Positions 46,175 through 55,408 of a DNA stretch of 64,000 bases are shown in pieces (within the stretch, counting starts at the first letter, position 1; every line of letters starts with the position of its first letter). The notes beneath the pieces are model-generated. The model was not told the origin of the DNA. It worked only from the letters and a program-made list of their open reading frames with translations, and searched no databases. Source of the stretch: an uncultured Ignavibacteria bacterium. Its GTDB lineage: Bacteria; Bacteroidota; Ignavibacteria; SZUA-365. The position numbers were made by a program, and so were the translations under genes. The stretch lies in NCBI GenBank assembly GCA_913061095.1, contig CAJXVM010000001.1:310001-374000 (forward strand), read 5' to 3'.

Positions 46175-46927
46175 TCAGCGCCCTTCCTTTCCCCAGGTCC
46201 GCAGGATGTGTGTGATTTCCTCCCAGCTGTGCGCCACGGCATTGGCCGCGGTTTGCTCGGGCGCGTTCTCGTGATGGTACCGTCCGGTCTCGTCACCGCG
46301 GAATAAAATCGCGCGCATGCCTTTCCCCCGGGCACCAGCAATATCGGTGCGCTCGAGGTCTCCGATGTGCACCGTGTGCGCGGGATGCGCATGCAGCGCT
46401 GAAAGTGCAGCGTCGAAGATCAGCGGATGCGGTTTCGACACACCGACTTCGTCCGAGAAGATCAGAGCGGTGAAATACTGCAGAACGCCATGCCGTTCGA
46501 GCACTTTTCTGAGCACGCGACCGGGAGAGAACGCCGTATCGGAAATCAGGGCGATCGGAGCGATGCGTGTGATTTCAGCCAGTGCCTCGCGCACACCGGA
46601 AAGCAGGGCGGGAAGACCGTCGAGGATGCTGTCTTCGAACACGGTGACGGTGCGGCGGTGCAGATCGTCGTCAACGGTCATGTCGAGATGCTTCCATGCG
46701 GCGTGCAGGCATTCGGAGGCGCTGAGTGTCCGCTGTTCACCCTGCCAGTGCTTTTCAAACGTCTCATACGAAATCCGGAGGGCGTCATGCACTTCATCCT
46801 CATTCCAGGGACGACCCATGTGGCGATACACATCCCGCACGGCGGCATTCCGCACGCGGCGTCGCTCCGAGCCGTTGCTCGAATCCACAATCGTATTCCA
46901 GAAATCGATGGTGACTGCCTGAATCAT
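46175..46927 (-). CDS. HAD-superfamily hydrolase with atypical motif I
   Basis: This is a 250-residue HAD-fold protein. Motif I is TIDFWNTIVD with nucleophile Asp8, but the usual acid/base Asp two residues later is Trp10 (DxDxT becomes DFWNT). Motif II (ALISDTAFS), the lysine/acidic motif III-IV (GVSKPHP, HIGDLERTDIAGA) are present. Phosphatases normally need the second Asp, so substrate chemistry may differ (dehalogenase-like enzymes also lack it). First gene of the operon with the ABC exporter and nrnA. The ATG has GGAAAG upstream. Confidence 0.8.
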   Translation of the reverse strand: MIQAVTIDFWNTIVDSSNGSERRRVRNAAVRDVYRHMGRPWNEDEVHDALRISYETFEKHWQGEQRTLSASECLHAAWKHLDMTVDDDLHRRTVTVFEDSILDGLPALLSGVREALAEITRIAPIALISDTAFSPGRVLRKVLERHGVLQYFTALIFSDEVGVSKPHPLIFDAALSALHAHPAHTVHIGDLERTDIAGARGKGMRAILFRGDETGRYHHENAPEQTAANAVAHSWEEITHILRTWGKEGR

Positions 46928-46955
46928 AGCTTTCCATACAACACGGGTTCGCAGG

Positions 46956-46991
46956 AAAAAGCTCCTCGGCCGGGAGCGATCGAGGAGCTTT
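46956..46991 (-). terminator. Rho-independent terminator of the mla-pfkB-rmlD-serS unit
   Basis: On the minus strand, an 11-bp stem (46991-46981 with 46968-46958, 12-base loop) ends in a run of T, 23 bases after the serS stop. Confidence 0.9.
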
Positions 46992-47014
46992 CAGAGAATG
47001 ACCGGCTCTCCGAA

Positions 47015-48304
47015 TCAGTCGATGACGGCAAAGCCGGTATAGGGCTGCAGGACCTTCGGAACAACCACGGTGCCCTCGGGCGTCTGGCAGTTCTCCAGCA
47101 GCGCGACCATCAGACGCGAAGTGGCCAGGCCCGAGCCGTTGAGTGTGTGCACGAATTCCGGTTTGCTTTTCGGGCCGTCCGGACGGAAACGGATATTCGC
47201 GCGCCGCGCCTGAAAGTCTTCGAAGTTGCTGCAGGACGAAGCCTCGAGCCAGGCCTCCTCGCCGGGAGCCCAGACCTCGAGGTCGTAGGTCTTCGCGGAG
47301 GAAAATGACGTATCGCCGGTACACAGCAGACGGACGCGATACGGGATATGCAGCAACTGCAGAATCTTCTCCACGTCAGCAACGAGTTTCTCGAGTTCGT
47401 CATAACTGTTCTCGGGACGCGCGAACTTCACGAGCTCCACCTTATTGAACTGATGGACGCGCAGAAAACCCTTGGTCTGCTTTCCGTAGGAACCGGCCTC
47501 CCGGCGGAAGCAGGCGGAGTAGCCGCAGAAATACGACGGCACCTGCTCGGTATCGAGGATTTCATCACGGTACATGTTCGTGATCGGCACTTCCGCGGTT
47601 GGAATCAGATACAGATCGTCGTCAGCGCAGCGATACATGTCCTCGGTCATCTTTGGGAGCTGCCCCGTGCCGTACATCGAAGCCGTGTTGACGACGAACG
47701 GGGGAAACACTTCCCTGTACCCGTGCTCATTGCGATGCACGTCAATCATGAAGTTGATCAATGCGCGTTCGAGCGTGGCACCCGCACCGGTGTAGAGGGG
47801 AAAACCGCTGCCGCTGAGTTTCGCGCCGCGGTCGAAGTCGAGAATACCGAGTTTCTTGCCAAGCTCGATGTGGTCACGCAGCGGTTCATCGCTCTCCTCG
47901 TTGATCCCGACGGTATGCTCAGGGATCCATGAACGCACCTCGACGTTATCGGCGTCGCTCTCCCCGACCGGCACGCTGTCATGACTGATGTTCGGAAGCG
48001 AAAGCAGCATTTCGCGAAGCTGCTCCTCGACCGTGCGAAGCTCCTCGTCCATCGACTTGATGGTATCGGAAACGCCTTTCATTTCCTCAATGCGCGAAGA
48101 TGCATCCTCCCCTGCCTTTTTCATGCGCGCGATTTCCTGTGAAACCACGTTCCGCGTGTTCTTCAGCTGGTCGACGCCGGCGATGATCTCGCGGCGGCGG
48201 CGGTCAATGTCGAGTACGGCATCGACGTCCCCACGTTCATGTTTGTCCTGGATGCCCCTGCGAATGTCGTCGGGAAATTCTCGAATGCGCTTGAGATCAA
48301 GCAT
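47015..48304 (-). CDS. serS: Seryl-tRNA synthetase
   Basis: This class II aminoacyl-tRNA synthetase charges tRNA-Ser. The 429-residue protein has the N-terminal antiparallel coiled-coil arm (residues ~25-105) that grips the long variable arm of tRNA-Ser. Motif 2 is in [16 protein letters not shown], and motif 3 is [18 protein letters not shown]. The ATG lies 21 bases after the preceding stop, so it may be the last gene of the mla transcription unit, followed by a terminator. Confidence 0.97.
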   Translation of the reverse strand: MLDLKRIREFPDDIRRGIQDKHERGDVDAVLDIDRRRREIIAGVDQLKNTRNVVSQEIARMKKAGEDASSRIEEMKGVSDTIKSMDEELRTVEEQLREMLLSLPNISHDSVPVGESDADNVEVRSWIPEHTVGINEESDEPLRDHIELGKKLGILDFDRGAKLSGSGFPLYTGAGATLERALINFMIDVHRNEHGYREVFPPFVVNTASMYGTGQLPKMTEDMYRCADDDLYLIPTAEVPITNMYRDEILDTEQVPSYFCGYSACFRREAGSYGKQTKGFLRVHQFNKVELVKFARPENSYDELEKLVADVEKILQLLHIPYRVRLLCTGDTSFSSAKTYDLEVWAPGEEAWLEASSCSNFEDFQARRANIRFRPDGPKSKPEFVHTLNGSGLATSRLMVALLENCQTPEGTVVVPKVLQPYTGFAVID

Positions 48305-48325
48305 GCTGTTCTGTCCTCGGTTGAT

Positions 48326-49267
48326 TCAGAGAAATCTGCCGTCAGAGAGCAGGTCCGTGTGTTCGGACCCCTGCCGGTACTGCTGACGCAGGTGCGTCAG
48401 TCCGGTCTCCACATCGCTGAGACGAACATCGCATTCCGTTTCGAACTTCAGCGTAATGAAGGTGCTGTCGGGCGGGCGGTTCGCGGCCTGCCCGATCTCC
48501 CGCGACGTCGTCGGTCCGATCAGAGACGGATCGAAGTTGAAAATTTCGGCAATTTTCCGCGCAAATGAAAAGCGATCGATGGATTCGGGACCGGTGACAT
48601 GATACACGCCGCTGCATTGTTTCTCAGTCAGCTTGTAGATCCCGTAGGCGAGATCGTCGGCCATGGTCGGATTCCCCCGCTGATCGGTGACGACGCGGAA
48701 CGGCTCACCCTTTTCGAGCTGCGCCAGCACCCAGGCGACGAAATTCATGCGCACCTCGTATCCGGTGCCATACAGCACCTGCGTGCGCACGATGGCGCCA
48801 TCCACCGGCGAGGCCAGCAACGCGTTCTCCGATGCGAGCTTCGATTTGCCGTAATAGCTCACCGGGCGGGGACGCGATTCCTCGGTGTACGGAGGATGAT
48901 GACCGTCGAAGACGTAGTCCGATGACAGCTGGATGATGCGGCATCCCTCGATACGCCGTGCGGGAATGATCAGATTTTTCAGACCATCGACATTCAGCCG
49001 CCAGGTGCTCAGTCGGTCTTCCTCGCAGGCATCGACCGCGGTCTGTGCCGCGGTATTGATGATGATGTCTGGACGATAATGCGACACCATGCTTTTGACG
49101 TCGCTGAGACGCGTGATGTCGAGCTGCTGATAGTCGAAGCGGTCACTGACGAAGAACGTGCGCGATGCGAGATCCGTCAGCAGTAGCTGATGCGTGGTCT
49201 CGCGTCCGAATACGAGCGCGAGCTTCTGACCGAGCAGTCCGTGCGCACCGGTGATGAGGATTCTCAT
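48326..49267 (-). CDS. RmlD-like dTDP-4-dehydrorhamnose reductase / NAD-sugar epimerase
   Basis: This is an extended short-chain dehydrogenase of 313 residues with N-terminal MRILITGAHGLLGQKLA (Rossmann), the RmlD/NAD-dependent epimerase active-site SYYGKSKLASE (Tyr-X3-Lys), and LSSDYVFDGHHPPYTEESRP. It resembles RmlD-substrate-binding proteins that reduce dTDP-4-keto-L-rhamnose, but rmlABC are not nearby, so the real substrate is open. Its ATG overlaps the pfkB stop as ATGA. An earlier in-frame start exists, but GGAGACGG sits right before ATG 49267. Confidence 0.85.
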   Translation of the reverse strand: MRILITGAHGLLGQKLALVFGRETTHQLLLTDLASRTFFVSDRFDYQQLDITRLSDVKSMVSHYRPDIIINTAAQTAVDACEEDRLSTWRLNVDGLKNLIIPARRIEGCRIIQLSSDYVFDGHHPPYTEESRPRPVSYYGKSKLASENALLASPVDGAIVRTQVLYGTGYEVRMNFVAWVLAQLEKGEPFRVVTDQRGNPTMADDLAYGIYKLTEKQCSGVYHVTGPESIDRFSFARKIAEIFNFDPSLIGPTTSREIGQAANRPPDSTFITLKFETECDVRLSDVETGLTHLRQQYRQGSEHTDLLSDGRFL

Positions 49268-50202
49268 GCCGCCGTCTCCCGCAGAAATGTGCGCAGTCCC
49301 CGGATTCCCTCGGATCCCGGCAGGGAAACGACCCAGGATGCCGCGCGGGCGGCGCGCGCGGCCGCGATTTCCATGTCCTCGCCGGCCGCGATGCCACGCG
49401 CCAGCGTGCTGCCGAATGCATCGCCGCAGCCGGTCGGATCGACGAGCCGTGCGGGCGGCACGGCAGGAACATGGAGACAGCTGCCGTCCGGACGATAGAT
49501 ATCCGCGCCCGATTCTCCGCGTGTCAGGACGAATGCGGTGAGTTCGCTTTCTGCGAACAGCTCCTGAATGCATGCATGGGACAGCGTCTGTCCCCGTGCA
49601 TCCCCCGCGGCAGTGTCATGCGCATCGCAGCCCGTCAGTGCATCGAACTCACGTGCATTGCACTGGGCAACGTCGGCGGCACGCACCCATTCTTTCCAGC
49701 GCGGCGAAGCCGTCGGCTCCCGCCGTCCGTCACGGTGCACCCGATACGCGATCATATGCAGATCGATATACACGAGGCGTCCATCGCCGCGCAGCGCCGC
49801 CGCATCCTCGAGCAGGATATCCTGCCCGGTCATCATGTTCAGGTACACCAGCTGCGCCTGGCCAAGCTCCTCCGCGAAGCGCTCAAACGGAATCGGCCCC
49901 AGGCTGCTGACGAGCTGGGTGTTGTACTGTGCGGGTGATTCGTGGAAAAGGCGAACGCGCGTTGTGGGCTGTTCCACCTCCCAGCAGCGGCTGAAATCAA
50001 GCGCATCCTCACTGCGCATGCGCTCCAGCGCATCGACGGCGTCGGGACCGTACGGGAAAACGGGACGCACGCAATCATCCTCCCCACGCAGTGCGGCGAA
50101 TGTTCGCAGCGGGAAGGTGATGCCGCCCGGACTGTGATACACCTTTCCATCATAGCTGTGGATTTCATCGAGCACGAGATGTCCGAGCACGAGTGTGGTC
50201 AT
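49264..50202 (-). CDS. PfkB-family sugar/nucleoside kinase
   Basis: This is a ribokinase-type kinase of 312 residues. The catalytic anion-hole motif near the C-terminus is DPTGCGDAFGSTLARG (the usual GAGD is GCGD, with Asp as the base). The N-terminal substrate motif is weak (HSPGGITFPLRTFAAL). The phosphate acceptor is not identified. It overlaps mlaD upstream (ATGA) and the RmlD-like gene downstream (ATGA), placing a sugar kinase and a sugar reductase inside a lipid-transport operon. Confidence 0.85.
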   Translation of the reverse strand: MTTLVLGHLVLDEIHSYDGKVYHSPGGITFPLRTFAALRGEDDCVRPVFPYGPDAVDALERMRSEDALDFSRCWEVEQPTTRVRLFHESPAQYNTQLVSSLGPIPFERFAEELGQAQLVYLNMMTGQDILLEDAAALRGDGRLVYIDLHMIAYRVHRDGRREPTASPRWKEWVRAADVAQCNAREFDALTGCDAHDTAAGDARGQTLSHACIQELFAESELTAFVLTRGESGADIYRPDGSCLHVPAVPPARLVDPTGCGDAFGSTLARGIAAGEDMEIAAARAARAASWVVSLPGSEGIRGLRTFLRETAA

Positions 50203-51263
50203 TTCTCCGGCGCCAGTCCCAGCTCGCGCTCCCGCCGGCGGATTTCCTCTTCGCGTTCGTTGAGTTCGCGCAGCTTCTGTTCGAGCTGCCGCATTTTCCG
50301 CTGATAGGCCGTCTCGGGTGGCTGCTCCTCTTCGAACTCCTCCCCGGCGAACACGCGGCCGAACAGCCAGTGCTCACGCATGGCATGAATGCTGCGCGAA
50401 AGCTGCATCGCGGCATTGCCCGCGTTGTAACTGACATCGGTCAGGGCCGACATCAGTGTCACCACCGAATCGTAGAGGCTGCGATCCGTCATCAGCGCGC
50501 CCATTGTTCCGCGCCCGGTGTTCATCGCTTCAAGAAACTGCGCCGCTTCGTCAGTCATCCGGTTTGTGTTTTCGAGCGTCGTATCGGCCTTGACGACAAT
50601 GCGATTGAGCGTCTCCGCTGTCTCCACCAGAAGTGTCGACAGGTTATCGAGATTCTCATTGGTCAGCTCCAGCCCCTTTTCCGTCTGTTCGGTAATCGCT
50701 TCGAGACGTTCATAGACGCCATCGTCCGTCAGCAGTTTCCCGATGGTGCCCTCCCCCTGATTCAGCCGGTGCAGCAGCACATTGAGCTCGCCGAATACGC
50801 GGTCGGCCGTGTCGGTGATGGAAGTGACATTGTCGGCGAGGCTGCTCAGCGCAAAAGGCGCCACGCCCTTGATGAATCCATAATCCTCAACGACCGGAGC
50901 CCTGTCAGACCCCACGCTGAGGTTGATGAACTTGTTGCCGACGAGCCCTTCCTGTTTTATTTCCGCCCTGGAATCAATTTTGATGAAGGGATGCACGTCC
51001 TCGTTGATGCGGAGCAACACCCGCACGGAATCCGCATCCTCGGTGAGCCGAATGGTGGAGACGGTTCCGATGTTATATCCCGAAAGCACGACATAGGCGC
51101 CCGGCTTCACACCTTCGGCGTTCGAATAATTGACCTGCACATAAAACACCGAGCTGAAGAGATGGCTCTCCTCACCGACGAAAAAGATGCCCACAGAAAA
51201 TGCAAGCACACCGATGAAGATGAGGAAACCGACGCGGGCGCGGGAGAGAGTGCTTTTTTTCAT
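50199..51263 (-). CDS. mlaD: MlaD/Mce-family lipid transport protein
   Basis: This is the periplasmic-facing substrate-binding component of an Mla-type phospholipid transporter. The 354-residue protein has an N-terminal membrane anchor (VGFLIFIGVLAFSVGIFFV, residues ~11-29) and one MCE domain (FYVQVNYSNAEGVKPGAYVVLSGYNIGTVS). A long helical C-terminus rich in leucine and charged residues follows (coiled-coil, to residue 354), longer than in E. coli MlaD. It overlaps mlaF and pfkB by ATGA. Confidence 0.92.
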   Translation of the reverse strand: MKKSTLSRARVGFLIFIGVLAFSVGIFFVGEESHLFSSVFYVQVNYSNAEGVKPGAYVVLSGYNIGTVSTIRLTEDADSVRVLLRINEDVHPFIKIDSRAEIKQEGLVGNKFINLSVGSDRAPVVEDYGFIKGVAPFALSSLADNVTSITDTADRVFGELNVLLHRLNQGEGTIGKLLTDDGVYERLEAITEQTEKGLELTNENLDNLSTLLVETAETLNRIVVKADTTLENTNRMTDEAAQFLEAMNTGRGTMGALMTDRSLYDSVVTLMSALTDVSYNAGNAAMQLSRSIHAMREHWLFGRVFAGEEFEEEQPPETAYQRKMRQLEQKLRELNEREEEIRRRERELGLAPEK

Positions 51264-52006
51264 GTTGCGACCTGGAAAAATGCTCTGGTGTAGGGATCGC
51301 TGGAGGCCTTGAGTTCATCGTAGGTTCCGGAATGCTGGAACACTCCGTCATCGAGAATGTAGATCTGATTGGCGATAATCCGTGCGCATTCAAGATCATG
51401 GGTCACGGTGATCGATGTGATGCCGAACTGCTCTTCGAGACTGAGGATCAGTTCGCTGATCTCCCGGGCGGTGATGGGGTCCAAACCCGCCGTGGGTTCG
51501 TCGTAGAGGACGATCTTCGGGCGCTTGATGATCGCACGCGCCAGGCCGATACGCTTCTTCATTCCGCCGCTGAGTTCGGAGGGCATCTTGTCGATGGCAT
51601 CCGTCAGTCCGACCAGACGCAGCTGTTCAAGCACCCGGTCAGTGATGTCCGACTCGGACGCGTCCGTATGCTTGCGGAGGGGAAATTCGAGATTCTCGCG
51701 CACGGTCAGTGAATCATACAGCGCCGCATACTGAAAGACATAGCCGATGTTTTTCCGAAGCCTGTTGAGTTCGCGCGTTTTCATGCCGATCACGGAATGT
51801 CCCATGACGTCGATATGCCCGCGCTCGGGGATGAGCAGACCCACGATGCTTTTCAGCAGAACGCTTTTTCCGATACCGCTGCGGCCGAGGATGACGTCGC
51901 TCGAGCCGTCGTGCACACGCAGGCTGATGCCCTTGAGCACATCAAGATCGCCGAATGATTTCCACACCTGCTCGACGTCGATCAACACGGAATTGCTCTG
52001 CGTCAT
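51260..52006 (-). CDS. mlaF: MlaF-like ABC transporter ATP-binding protein
   Basis: This is the cytoplasmic ATPase of the phospholipid transporter, 248 residues. It has Walker A GRSGIGKSVLL, the signature LSGGMKKRIGLARA and Walker B VLYDEPTAGLDPITA with an intact catalytic Glu, plus the H-loop in TVTHD. The signature GGMKKR and the sequence SFGDLDVLKGISLRV are typical of MlaF. It overlaps mlaE and mlaD by ATGA at both ends. Confidence 0.94.
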   Translation of the reverse strand: MTQSNSVLIDVEQVWKSFGDLDVLKGISLRVHDGSSDVILGRSGIGKSVLLKSIVGLLIPERGHIDVMGHSVIGMKTRELNRLRKNIGYVFQYAALYDSLTVRENLEFPLRKHTDASESDITDRVLEQLRLVGLTDAIDKMPSELSGGMKKRIGLARAIIKRPKIVLYDEPTAGLDPITAREISELILSLEEQFGITSITVTHDLECARIIANQIYILDDGVFQHSGTYDELKASSDPYTRAFFQVAT

Positions 52007-52818
52007 ACCCCTGGTCCGAATAAAATCAATGTGAGCTGAATGATGACCATGTCAAGGAAAATGATGTTGAGCGAGGCAAGCACGACGGCCGATGTCGCCG
52101 CCCGGCCCACACCTTCCGTGCCGCGGCTGGTGTGAAATCCCTGGTATGCACCGATCACACCGATGATGTACCCGAACGCGATGGTCTTTCCGACGCCGGG
52201 GAGAATGTCATAAAACGTAAGCGACTGAATCACTTCGGTAAAATAGAGCTGAAAACTGGAATTCGCACTCACCCATTCCGAAACGAAGCCGCCGAAAATC
52301 GCCAGGAAGTCGACATACGCGGTCAGCAGCGGCATGATGATCATGCAGGCAAGCACGCGTGTGACCACGAGGAAGTTGTACGGATCGACCGCCGACACTT
52401 CCAGCGCGTCGATCTGCTCGGTCACTTTCATCGAGCCGACTTCGGCTCCGATCCCCGAGCTCACGCGGCCGGCCACAATCAGGGCCGTGATGACCGGACC
52501 AAGCTCCCGCACGATCGTCAGGGCAATCATTGCGGGCAGAAACGCACCTGCACCGAATCGGTCGAGCGTCGGCCGTGACTGCAGCGCGAGGATCAGGCCC
52601 ATGATCAGTCCCACCACCGTCAGCAGCGGAATGGACTTCGACCCGAGGTTATCGAGATGCTTGCGGACTTCGGCAAATTCATACGGCGGAACGAACACAT
52701 AACGGAAAAAACGCATGCCGAACATGGTGATCCCGTATACTTCGGCCATGGAGGACTTGAATCGGTCCCGCGCAAACCTGAAATACGATATTTCCGGACG
52801 TTTCCTGAGGTTGCTCAT
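52003..52818 (-). CDS. mlaE: MlaE-like ABC permease
   Basis: This is the inner-membrane permease of the Mla phospholipid transporter, 271 residues, with five to six helices. It has the MlaE signatures LILALQSRPTLDRFGAGAFLPAMIALTIVRELGPVITALIVAGRVSSGIGAEVGSMKVTEQIDALEVSAVDPYNFLVV (conserved block, about residues 75-150) and EVIQSLTFYDILPGVGKTIAFGY. First gene of the unit; GGAG precedes the ATG. MlaC- and MlaB-like genes are absent nearby, as usual in Bacteroidota. Confidence 0.94.
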   Translation of the reverse strand: MSNLRKRPEISYFRFARDRFKSSMAEVYGITMFGMRFFRYVFVPPYEFAEVRKHLDNLGSKSIPLLTVVGLIMGLILALQSRPTLDRFGAGAFLPAMIALTIVRELGPVITALIVAGRVSSGIGAEVGSMKVTEQIDALEVSAVDPYNFLVVTRVLACMIIMPLLTAYVDFLAIFGGFVSEWVSANSSFQLYFTEVIQSLTFYDILPGVGKTIAFGYIIGVIGAYQGFHTSRGTEGVGRAATSAVVLASLNIIFLDMVIIQLTLILFGPGV

Positions 52819-52846
52819 TTCAATGCTCCGCGTTGGAGTATCGTTT

Positions 52847-52875
52847 AACCTATCGAATTATGGCAGGTTTTCCAA
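52847..52875 (-). promoter_or_regulatory. Candidate promoter of the mla unit
   Basis: Read on the minus strand, TTGGAA (52875-52870), a 17-base spacer, then TAGGTT (52852-52847), 29 bases before the mlaE ATG. It lies inside the 61-base gap to the YacP-like gene. Confidence 0.35.
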
Positions 52876-52879
52876 CGTA

Positions 52880-53386
52880 TCAGCCATCGTCGTCGGGATC
52901 CGTTTTTTCGGACGATGCGCTTCCCTCCCCGAACTGGCGAAGCCAGAATTCCACTTCATGCTGCGAAACTGCCCGGTTTTTCAGTTTCATTTCAACGAGA
53001 TCTTCCCGGGATTCCTTCCGGTCGGTAATGAATTCCTGCGCGCTGACGATGTCCGCACCGCAGGCCGCGGCATGCGCCCGCACTTCATTGTCGGATGAAA
53101 CGACGAGCACCATGCGGGGATGGCGGTCCTGCTCGAGGCTCATGCGAATCCACGCGTCCGCGGTACGGGTGAGCGAGAAGACGATGGACATCCTGTGTCC
53201 CCCGCCGATCACCTCGCCGTGTCCGTCGAAGACGATCACAACGTGCCCCTTGTCGCGCGACCGCTTGCGCACGAATTCCACGAACGCGCGACGGGCGGCG
53301 TCGGCGTCGGACTGCATCATGCGCTCGAGTCGCGTGATTTTCCGCAGCACATTATATCCATCGATGTAGGTCTTCTTGTACTCCAT
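52880..53386 (-). CDS. YacP-like NYN-domain protein
   Basis: This is a 168-residue predicted nuclease of the NYN/YacP (Rae1) family, PIN-like fold. The first acidic motif is TYIDGYNVLRKI (Asp9, Asn12). Further acidic positions lie in IVFDGHGEV and VVSSDNEVRAHA, and the middle RTADAWIRMSLEQD is characteristic. B. subtilis YacP/Rae1 is a ribosome-associated endoribonuclease. The role here is inferred. The C-terminus is acidic and polar (EKTDPDDDG). It appears separate from the mla unit. Confidence 0.85.
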   Translation of the reverse strand: MEYKKTYIDGYNVLRKITRLERMMQSDADAARRAFVEFVRKRSRDKGHVVIVFDGHGEVIGGGHRMSIVFSLTRTADAWIRMSLEQDRHPRMVLVVSSDNEVRAHAAACGADIVSAQEFITDRKESREDLVEMKLKNRAVSQHEVEFWLRQFGEGSASSEKTDPDDDG

Positions 53387-53400
53387 CCGGCATCCCTGTG

Positions 53401-53431
53401 AAAAAAGAGTCCCGGCACGGGGACCGGGACT
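53401..53431 (-). terminator. Rho-independent terminator of hppD
   Basis: On the minus strand, an 8-bp stem (53431-53424 with 53415-53408, 8-base loop) is followed, after CTC, by a run of T. It ends just before the YacP-like gene start. Confidence 0.88.
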
Positions 53432-53457
53432 TTCAGAGCAAACCTGTCTTCAGCGGA

Positions 53458-54570
53458 TCAGAGATTTCCGCGGCGTTCCTGTTCGCGTTCGATGGATACG
53501 AACAGCGCCTTGAAATTCCCCTTGCCGAAACTCTCCGCGCCCTTGCGCTGAATTACTTCGATGAACAGCGTCGGACGGTCTTCAACCGGCTTGGTGAAGA
53601 TCTGCAGCATGTATCCCTTGTCGTCACGGTCAACCAGGATGTTCAGGCGGCGCAACGGTTCAATATCCTCGTCGATCGGCCCCACACGGTCGAGCAGATC
53701 GTCATAGTACGATTCGGGGATGTCAAGAAACTCGACGCCCTGTTCGCGCATTTTCGAGATCGTCTCGATGATGTTGTCTGTCTCGATCGCGATATGCTGT
53801 ACGCCCGGACCGTTGTGATAGATGATGTATTCTTCGATCTGCGATTTTTTCAGCCCCCTGGCGGGCTCGTTGATCGGGAATTTGATCCACTTGTTGTGGT
53901 TGGAAACCACGGTCGACCGCAGGGCGGAAAATTCCGTGGAAATATCCTTGTCGTCGAAAGACACAAAGCGTGAGAATCCGAAGACATTGATATAGAAATC
54001 GACCCATTCCTGCATCTGGTCCCAGTCGACGTTGCCGACGATGTGATCGATATGCTTGAGTCCGACCGGCCGGGCGATGCTGTCTTCCGGCATCGGCATG
54101 AATCCCGGCAGGAAGGGGCCGTCGTAGTCGATGCGTTCGATGAACGTGTGCACCGTATCGCCGTACGTGGCGACGGTGGCGACCTTGACGCTGCCATGCT
54201 CGTCATTGATGACATGCGGCTCCTGCACCGGACGCGCTCCGCGTTCCACGGTGGTCTTGAAACAGAATTCCGCATCGGATGTTTCGAGCGCGATATCGCG
54301 GACGCTGTCGCCGTGCTTGCTCAGAAACGGAATGATACCGTCTTCCTGCAGCGGCGTGGTAAGAACAAAGCGCACCTTGTCCTGCTGCAGCACATAGGAA
54401 ACTCTGTCACGAACGCCTGTTTCGGGTCCGAGATAGGCAACCAGCGAAAAGCCGAAGGCCTGCCGGTAATAATACGCAGACTGCTTGGCGTTGCCGCTGA
54501 ATATCTCCACGTGGTTGACTGCGCGCAGCGGAAGGAGATCCTCGGCGAGTTCCTTGCTTTCTACCTGCAT
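53458..54570 (-). CDS. hppD: 4-Hydroxyphenylpyruvate dioxygenase
   Basis: This Fe(II) enzyme converts 4-hydroxyphenylpyruvate to homogentisate in tyrosine catabolism, a possible source of tocopherol/plastoquinone-type quinones in other organisms. The 370-residue protein has two vicinal-oxygen-chelate domains. The three iron ligands are His176 (LKHIDHIVGN), His259 (PGVQHIAIETD) and Glu338 (PTLFIEVIQRKG). The ending KALFVSIEREQERRGNL is the family's C-terminal helix. It has GGAG directly before the ATG. Other genes of the homogentisate pathway are not in the window. Confidence 0.96.
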   Translation of the reverse strand: MQVESKELAEDLLPLRAVNHVEIFSGNAKQSAYYYRQAFGFSLVAYLGPETGVRDRVSYVLQQDKVRFVLTTPLQEDGIIPFLSKHGDSVRDIALETSDAEFCFKTTVERGARPVQEPHVINDEHGSVKVATVATYGDTVHTFIERIDYDGPFLPGFMPMPEDSIARPVGLKHIDHIVGNVDWDQMQEWVDFYINVFGFSRFVSFDDKDISTEFSALRSTVVSNHNKWIKFPINEPARGLKKSQIEEYIIYHNGPGVQHIAIETDNIIETISKMREQGVEFLDIPESYYDDLLDRVGPIDEDIEPLRRLNILVDRDDKGYMLQIFTKPVEDRPTLFIEVIQRKGAESFGKGNFKALFVSIEREQERRGNL

Positions 54571-55009
54571 TCTGACTCCAATCTATCTGTTGAATGATGT
54601 ATCAGGGAAATGTGCGACCACGAACCGAGAGGCATTCCGCACCGGACGATGCCATGAAAGCCGCGGTCAGGGACAGATACGAAGATGTATCCGACGTGTT
54701 ATAAAAGATAACAAAACGGAAACAAATTCAACATGCCGGGCGGGGCAGAAACGCATGGGGAGGGATGAAAAGCATCCCGCCCCCGGCCATTTGGTGATTC
54801 GCGCGGTTATATGCGGCCGGGGACGGGATTTATAAAGAAAAGAGGACGACAGCAGTGAATGCTACACGAAACATTGTCCGAGGAGAGCGAGACAGTGCTT
54901 CGCTCGCACCCACCATCCTCTTTTCACACAGAAATGTCAGAGTACTCCATGTTCTTCGATTGTGAGGCACGCACCGGGCGGCGTTTCCGTTTCCGCCTGA
55001 GCGGGATGC
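54571..55009. other. Intergenic region of ~440 bases with no convincing gene
   Basis: This region lies between hppD and a receiver-only gene. A minus-strand AT-rich stretch at 54703-54731 (TTGA, 17 bases, TATCTTTT) is a weak promoter candidate for hppD and would give a leader of about 130 bases. Open frames on the plus strand, such as one at 54859, have an unpatterned translation and no ribosome site, so I do not call them genes. Confidence 0.5.
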
Positions 55010-55408
55010 TCATGCGTGATCATGCGCTCCGGATTTCCTGTATCTGTGCCGATACGCATGATGCTGCACGGTCTGGATCAGGTCTTCAAGCCCGGTGGTC
55101 TTGTCAATAAACTTCCTGACGCCAGTATCTTCGTAGCGCGTGATATCCTGATGGGTCATGAGCGCAGAGAAAAGGATCACCTCTGTCGCCGGAGAATACC
55201 GGAGGACATTCCGTGCAATGTCGTGGCCGGTCCCGTTCGGGAAATGATGATCCAGGATGAGGAGATCCGGCTGCAGTTCGATCAGCGCAAGAATCGCCTC
55301 CTCTTTCTGACTGCGATAGTTCACGACCGTCACATCTGGAAGACAGCGCAGGAGGCGCTTGAGGCGCGTTCCTACAACAGCTTCATCATCAATGATGAGG
55401 ATTTTCAT
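55010..55408 (-). CDS. Receiver-only response regulator
   Basis: This is a single-domain receiver protein of 132 residues with no output domain. It has the acidic pair Asp7-Asp8 (MKILIIDDE), the phosphoacceptor Asp53 (LLILDHHFPNGTG), the switch residue Ser81 and Lys103 (VRKFIDK). The LDHHFPN pattern and short C-terminus resemble stand-alone receivers that act in phosphorelays or by binding partners. It is on the same strand and close to a NarL-type regulator and a histidine kinase, which probably phosphorylates it. An upstream ATG at 55441 is possible. Confidence 0.88.
   Translation of the reverse strand: MKILIIDDEAVVGTRLKRLLRCLPDVTVVNYRSQKEEAILALIELQPDLLILDHHFPNGTGHDIARNVLRYSPATEVILFSALMTHQDITRYEDTGVRKFIDKTTGLEDLIQTVQHHAYRHRYRKSGAHDHA

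Noticed and set aside
54859-55110. An 83-codon plus-strand frame between hppD and the receiver-only gene
   Set aside because: No ribosome site, unpatterned composition and it overlaps the receiver gene antisense.
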